DNA of 8,110 bases from Treponema sp. (GTDB lineage: Bacteria > Spirochaetota > Spirochaetia > Treponematales > Breznakiellaceae): contig WRAL01000049.1 of the NCBI GenBank assembly GCA_009780285.1, positions 1 through 8,110 on the forward strand, given 5' to 3'. A program made the position numbers and the translations under genes. A model generated the notes under the pieces. That model searched no databases. It saw only the letters and a list, made by a program, of their open reading frames with translations, and was not told the origin of the DNA. Shown here piece by piece: positions 5,346-8,110 of the stretch (position 1 is the first letter of the stretch; each line of letters starts with the position of its first letter).

Positions 5346-5999
5346 TTATCCCAGCGCCTTAATCCCGCGCACGAAGGCGGCCTTGTCCTGAGCGGAAAAA
5401 AAGGCCGAGCCGGCGACCAGCGCGTCTGCGCCGGCGGCAATGGCCGCGCTTGCCGTCGCCTCGTTGATCCCGCCGTCGACGGAAATCACGAAGTCCAGGC
5501 CGCGCTCGGCGCGGGCACGCTCAAGATGGCGGATTTTTTCCAGGCATTCGGGAATGAAGGCCTGGCCGCCCCAGCCGGGGTTTACGGTCATCACCAGCGC
5601 GATGTCTGTATATGGAAGAAAATCGTCAAGCGCCGAGGCCGGGGTCGCGGGGGAAAGGCTCAGGCCGGCCTTTTTTCCCAGCGCGCGGAGCCGGAGCAAA
5701 AGCTCGCGCGGGCGCTCCGTGGCCTCGACGTGGAAGGTTATCGCGTCCGCCCAGGGCGCGAAGGCCTCGATGGCGCGCTCCGGGTTCTCGACCATCAGGT
5801 GCGCGTCGAAAAAAAAAGCGCTGCGGCGCCGCAGATCCTCGGCCAGCTTTGGCCCGAAGGTAAGGTTAGGCACGAAATGCCAGTCCATCACGTCCAAATG
5901 AATCCAGTCGGCGCCGGAAGCCTCCACGGAGGCCAGCGCGCCGCCGAAATCGGCGAAATCGGCCGCAAGAATCGACGGCGCGACCAAAGTCTTTCCCAT
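5346..5999 (-). CDS. rpe: Ribulose-phosphate 3-epimerase
   Basis: It interconverts D-ribulose 5-phosphate and D-xylulose 5-phosphate in the pentose phosphate pathway, in the cytoplasm. The 217-aa length is normal for this TIM-barrel family. Visible motifs are the opening VAPSILAADF, metal and catalytic residues H34 and D36 in IHLDVMD, H67 in DAHLMV, the glycine-rich loop VNPGWGGQ (139-146), catalytic D175 in VDGGIN, and the phosphate-binding AGSAFF (196-201). Two positions are odd: Trp40 stands where the near-universal Gly of DVMDGHFVPN is expected (codon TGG), and Ser116 replaces the usual Asn in GL(A)LNPATP. The metal and catalytic residues are intact, so it is probably active. The ATG at 5999 is chosen because the family N-terminus starts there; upstream in-frame codons cover the promoter. 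There is no good Shine-Dalgarno site. The frame overlaps the end of the hicA remnant by 17 bases. Confidence 0.93.
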   Translation of the reverse strand: MGKTLVAPSILAADFADFGGALASVEASGADWIHLDVMDWHFVPNLTFGPKLAEDLRRRSAFFFDAHLMVENPERAIEAFAPWADAITFHVEATERPRELLLRLRALGKKAGLSLSPATPASALDDFLPYTDIALVMTVNPGWGGQAFIPECLEKIRHLERARAERGLDFVISVDGGINEATASAAIAAGADALVAGSAFFSAQDKAAFVRGIKALG

Positions 6000-6005
6000 T
6001 CCACG

Positions 6006-6034
6006 AATATGCCGTAAAGCGGCGCTATTGTCAA
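6006..6034 (-). promoter_or_regulatory. rpe promoter, predicted leaderless
   Basis: On the minus strand: a perfect TTGACA (6034-6029), a 17-bp spacer, CATATT (6011-6006, 4/6). The -10 box ends 6 nt before ATG 5999, so the predicted start of transcription coincides with the start codon. The -35 overlaps that of the opposite promoter. Confidence 0.6.
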
Positions 6035-6055
6035 ACGGCTGGAAAATGGTATAAT
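6028..6055 (+). promoter_or_regulatory. Promoter of the TPR-greA operon
   Basis: TTGTCA (6028-6033, 5/6), a 16-bp spacer and a perfect TATAAT (6050-6055), preceded by TGG, which makes an extended -10. The predicted start near 6062 gives a leader of about 53 nt. The -35 shares bases 6029-6033 with the rpe promoter on the other strand. Confidence 0.7.
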
Positions 6056-6060
6056 CGATA

Positions 6061-6094
6061 CGGGGCATTATCCCCAAAACGGGGCGTTGTCCCC
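6061..6094 (+). promoter_or_regulatory. Twin mini-hairpins in the TPR gene leader
   Basis: CGGGGCATTATCCCC (6061-6075) and CGGGGCGTTGTCCCC (6080-6094) are near copies with a 19-base period, each forming a 4-bp G-C stem with a 6-nt loop. They begin about where transcription should start. The second CCCC could instead pair with GGGGG (6108-6112) next to the ATG at 6115 and mask the ribosome site. Roles in transcript stability or translational control are possible. Confidence 0.45.
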
Positions 6095-6114
6095 GAACGG
6101 GAAGCCTGGGGGAA

Positions 6115-7092
6115 ATGAACACGGAAAAGCAGGTCGCGCGGCTTATTCAAAGAGCCTTTGACAGACTGAAGCCACAGGATGCCGGAGCCGAGGGAAATCT
6201 TCGGATCGCCGAGGCGCTCGACGGGGCCAGCGCGCTGCTTGAGGACGCGCTGGAGGCGGACTACGACAACGAGGAGGTCAAGTGCTTCCTTAGCTCCGTC
6301 GCCTGGTGGCGGGAGCGGCTTCCGCAGATGGAAGGCATAGCCGATCCCTTCGACAGGGGCGAGTTCATCCTTTCCAAGATCAGGCAGTACCACGCGTTTT
6401 TGGACAACCTTCCATACCGCGACGATCTGTGCCAGTATATGATCAAGCGCTTCGTGTTTTCCTGCGCGCTGGGCTGTTTCGCCGAGATAATCGGCGGCGC
6501 GGCGAACAATCACGACCCGGGCCTTCTTTTGCTCGTCGGCCGCTGCTACAAGGGGGTCGGGATTTACGTGGAGGCCTTGCGCTACGTCGAGCAGGCCACG
6601 CGCTTCCGCCGGGAGGACGCGGAAACCTTGGCCGAGCTTGCCGACGTGAACGCGCTTTTGGGCGAGGACGAGACGGCGAAGGCGCTGTTCCGCGAGGCGT
6701 TTTTTTTAAGCCCTGAGCGGATAGACCTGCAGATGATGGAATCGGACCTGATCCTTCGCCTGCGAAACAAGATTCTTCGGGAAAAGGGCTTTAGGGAGGA
6801 GGAGCTTCGCGAATGGATGCCGGTGTACGGAAAGCTTTGGGGGGTGTTTTCCATCAGGAGGGCGCTTAAGCCCGCCGAGCTTACCAGGCTGAAGCAGTCG
6901 ATTTACAATATGGAGACCGAGTGTCGCGGCAATCCGGGCCGAGGCGCGGCGCTAAAGCCCAGGCTGATCAACCGTTATTTTTGGCTGATCGACCATTACG
7001 ACGACAACGGGGAGGACCCAAGCCTTAGGGAAGAGGTCCTGCTTAAAATTAAATTTACCGATCCGGAAATTTACGAGCGGTATGTACAGTGA
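6115..7092 (+). CDS. TPR-repeat protein upstream of greA
   Basis: This 325-aa protein is all-helical, with no signal peptide or membrane span, so probably cytoplasmic. Residues about 134-201 contain two tetratricopeptide repeats: DPGLLLLVGRCYKGVGIYVEAL then AETLAELADVNALLGEDETAKAL, ending in REAFFLSP. The N-terminal 130 residues are helical and hydrophobic (VKCFLSSVAWWRERL, YMIKRFVFSCALGCF) without a motif I recognise. The C-terminal part (LKPAELTRLKQSI, INRYFWLIDHY) is also helical, and the last residues DPEIYERYVQ look like a short tail. TPR proteins act as protein-binding scaffolds; the partner is unknown. The gene has its own extended -10 promoter and a twin-hairpin leader, and the greA-like gene starts 11 nt after its stop, so they are probably co-transcribed. 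By inference it may work with the helical-repeat part of that protein. The start is ATG 6115, with GGGGG just upstream. Confidence 0.85.
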   Translation: MNTEKQVARLIQRAFDRLKPQDAGAEGNLRIAEALDGASALLEDALEADYDNEEVKCFLSSVAWWRERLPQMEGIADPFDRGEFILSKIRQYHAFLDNLPYRDDLCQYMIKRFVFSCALGCFAEIIGGAANNHDPGLLLLVGRCYKGVGIYVEALRYVEQATRFRREDAETLAELADVNALLGEDETAKALFREAFFLSPERIDLQMMESDLILRLRNKILREKGFREEELREWMPVYGKLWGVFSIRRALKPAELTRLKQSIYNMETECRGNPGRGAALKPRLINRYFWLIDHYDDNGEDPSLREEVLLKIKFTDPEIYERYVQ

Positions 7093-7103
7093 GGAGCTAA
7101 GCG

Positions 7104-8110
7104 ATGTCAGATCTTGAAATGGAAAGCGCGGCGGATCGGGAGCCTGAGGGCATTTCGGCGGAAACGTCGTCTTCGGAAACGTCTCCGCAGGAGACGATGG
7201 GCGAGGAGACGGCTTCGGAAGCGTCGCCTCCTTCGGAAACTCTGCCGGAGGACGGCCTTTCGGAGGAAACGCAGGCCCTGCTTAAAGGCTTGCGGGAAAT
7301 GCTTAACGAGGAAAAATGGACCCGCGCGACCCTGGGCAACTATTCGACGGGACAGTTCAAGGACTTCGATTCCATCCTTAAGGAAGCGCGCCGGCTAAAG
7401 GCCGTCGACGAGCTTAAGCAGATCTGCGACGATCACCTGGCGCATTCCAAGAACAGCATCATCGCGCTGTACCTTTCCGGCATGGTGGCCCTTTCCCATC
7501 ACATAATCGACGACGCGGCGATGATCAATCTTGTCACGATCCTTGCCGGCAATCACAAATGGGCCATCGTCAAGTATCTTTGCGGGCGCATTCTCGATTA
7601 CGGCGAATCGAAGTTCGCGCTGCGCACGCAAATTGAGTGCTGCAAGAGCGACAACGACGAGGAAGCCATGCGCGCCTTCCAGGAACGGCTTGTCAAGGCC
7701 GACTACGAGGACGCGGACACGGCGCGCCAGCTTGCCGAGTATCATGAAAAAAACGGAAAAACCGACGCGGCGATCGAGTACTACAGAAAGGCTTTGCATC
7801 GCTACATAAACAAGGGCGGCTTCGCCAACGTAAAGGAAATTTGGGAAAAGCTTTTGGAATATTGCCCGAGCGATATCGAGTACTTCCTGCACGTTCAAAA
7901 AAGGGTCGCGAAAAATATCAGCGAGGACAAGGCCATCGATCTTTTGACCCTCGTTTACGGCGCCTACAAGGAGCGCGACGTCGATACGGCCATCGGCATT
8001 CTTAAAACGATTTTGCTCTACGACGAGCGACACAAGCACGCGCGCCAGGAAATCGTGGACTGCTACAAGCGCAAGTGCGCCGGGCACAGCCAGCTGGAGC
8101 ATTACATCCG
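7104..8110 (+). CDS. greA: Long treponemal GreA, N-terminal part (runs off window)
   Basis: The first 335 codons are present and the frame is still open at the window end. Residues 1-57 are an acidic Ser/Thr/Glu-rich low-complexity head (ETSSSETSPQET, GEETASEAS) encoded by GGAAACGTC-like repeats; I would not expect this in most relatives. From about residue 64 the sequence (REMLNEEKWTRATLGNYS, HSKNSIIALYLSGM, NHKWAIVKYLCGRIL, DYEDADTARQLAEYHEKNGKTDAAIEYYRKAL, VKEIWEKLLEYCPSDIEYF) matches my memory of the large N-terminal helical/TPR-like region of Treponema GreA proteins. Those are far longer than the ~160-aa E. coli GreA. GreA rescues stalled RNA polymerase by stimulating transcript cleavage; its coiled-coil and C-terminal domains would lie beyond the window, so the name rests on the extension alone. 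GAGGAG (7091-7096) lies 7 nt before the ATG. Confidence 0.75.
   Translation, partial: MSDLEMESAADREPEGISAETSSSETSPQETMGEETASEASPPSETLPEDGLSEETQALLKGLREMLNEEKWTRATLGNYSTGQFKDFDSILKEARRLKAVDELKQICDDHLAHSKNSIIALYLSGMVALSHHIIDDAAMINLVTILAGNHKWAIVKYLCGRILDYGESKFALRTQIECCKSDNDEEAMRAFQERLVKADYEDADTARQLAEYHEKNGKTDAAIEYYRKALHRYINKGGFANVKEIWEKLLEYCPSDIEYFLHVQKRVAKNISEDKAIDLLTLVYGAYKERDVDTAIGILKTILLYDERHKHARQEIVDCYKRKCAGHSQLEHYI

Larger units (their letters stand above)
5135..5362 (+). pseudogene. hicA: Damaged HicA-like toxin gene
   Basis: The frame begins MKRQDLIRVILAKGAVFAR, a clear match to the N-terminus of HicA toxins (MKRRDLIK..L...G..F.R), small mRNA interferases with a dsRBD-like fold. The family continues with H-G-G-x-H carrying the catalytic His. 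Here it reads MEAGPSRKQ, so no catalytic His is present. Adding one C after 5191 and one C next to 5204-5205 would restore codons for R-H-G-G-G-S-H, so two single-base losses are a possible cause (inference). The remaining frame, open to TAA 5362, is translated repeat DNA (CACGGAG heptamers and a hairpin) and overlaps the 3' end of rpe. The 75-aa product should be inactive as a toxin. Its ATG overlaps the hicB stop. Confidence 0.6.

Noticed and set aside
5009..5440. 143-aa minus-strand frame containing NSVSSVVN
   Set aside because: This is the usual translation of the CACGGAG repeat. It overlaps hicB, the hicA remnant and rpe, so it is not a gene.
5526..6017. 163-aa plus-strand frame opposite rpe
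   Set aside because: It is antisense to a well-supported rpe with all catalytic motifs, and has no domain.
6000..6122. N-terminal extension of Rpe to 258 aa
   Set aside because: The extra 41 residues cover the divergent promoter region and the leader hairpins, and Rpe proteins normally begin near the chosen Met.
6031..6513. 160-aa minus-strand frame opposite the TPR gene
   Set aside because: It is antisense to the TPR gene and runs through the divergent promoters.
7395..8102. 235-aa minus-strand frame at the right end
   Set aside because: It is antisense to the open greA-like frame, which has a good ribosome site and family similarity.

Overview
The window most likely comes from a spirochaete of the Treponema group, possibly one of the GC-richer gut or termite-hindgut lineages. 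The main reason is the gene entering the right edge: its body matches my memory of the long treponemal GreA proteins, which carry a large helical repeat region ahead of the transcript-cleavage domain. A TPR gene precedes it, and the left half has a spirochaete-style lipoprotein plus small secreted proteins of unknown function. This assignment is from memory, without a database search.

Layout. Bases 1-59 are a pure AC dinucleotide run at the window edge. Bases 218-2077 (+) encode a lipoprotein with five tandem repeats of about 120 residues, the last two nearly identical in DNA. A perfect 12-bp hairpin follows. Bases 2215-4313 hold a leftward cluster read as one operon: a 67-aa helical mini-protein, a zinc-ribbon protein with two TM2 domains, and two secreted proteins of 190 and 131 aa. 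Its promoter (TTGACG, 17 bp, TATAAT) has the 15-bp palindrome GACCTATTATAGGTC lying over the predicted start of transcription. A divergent XRE-type regulator gene (4476-4838, +) is the obvious candidate to bind it. The mini-protein aligns without gaps to the tail of that regulator, which suggests a repressor/antagonist pair.

Bases 4962-5362 hold a 58-aa HicB-like antitoxin and a damaged HicA-like toxin joined by an ATGA overlap. The hicA 3' part has been replaced by repeat-like DNA: three CACGGAG heptamers and a strong 16-bp hairpin. rpe (5346-5999, -) follows and has a Trp in place of a very conserved Gly. rpe and the TPR gene (6115-7092, +) are divergent, and their promoters appear to share one -35 region. 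The TPR gene and the greA-like gene (7104 to the right edge) form a second operon.

rpe and hicB both have a predicted -10 box ending 6 nt before the ATG and no good Shine-Dalgarno site, so both may be leaderless. Part of the TM2 operon is clearly AT-rich compared with its GC-rich surroundings, which suggests acquired DNA. No tRNA, rRNA, CRISPR array or transposase gene was seen.
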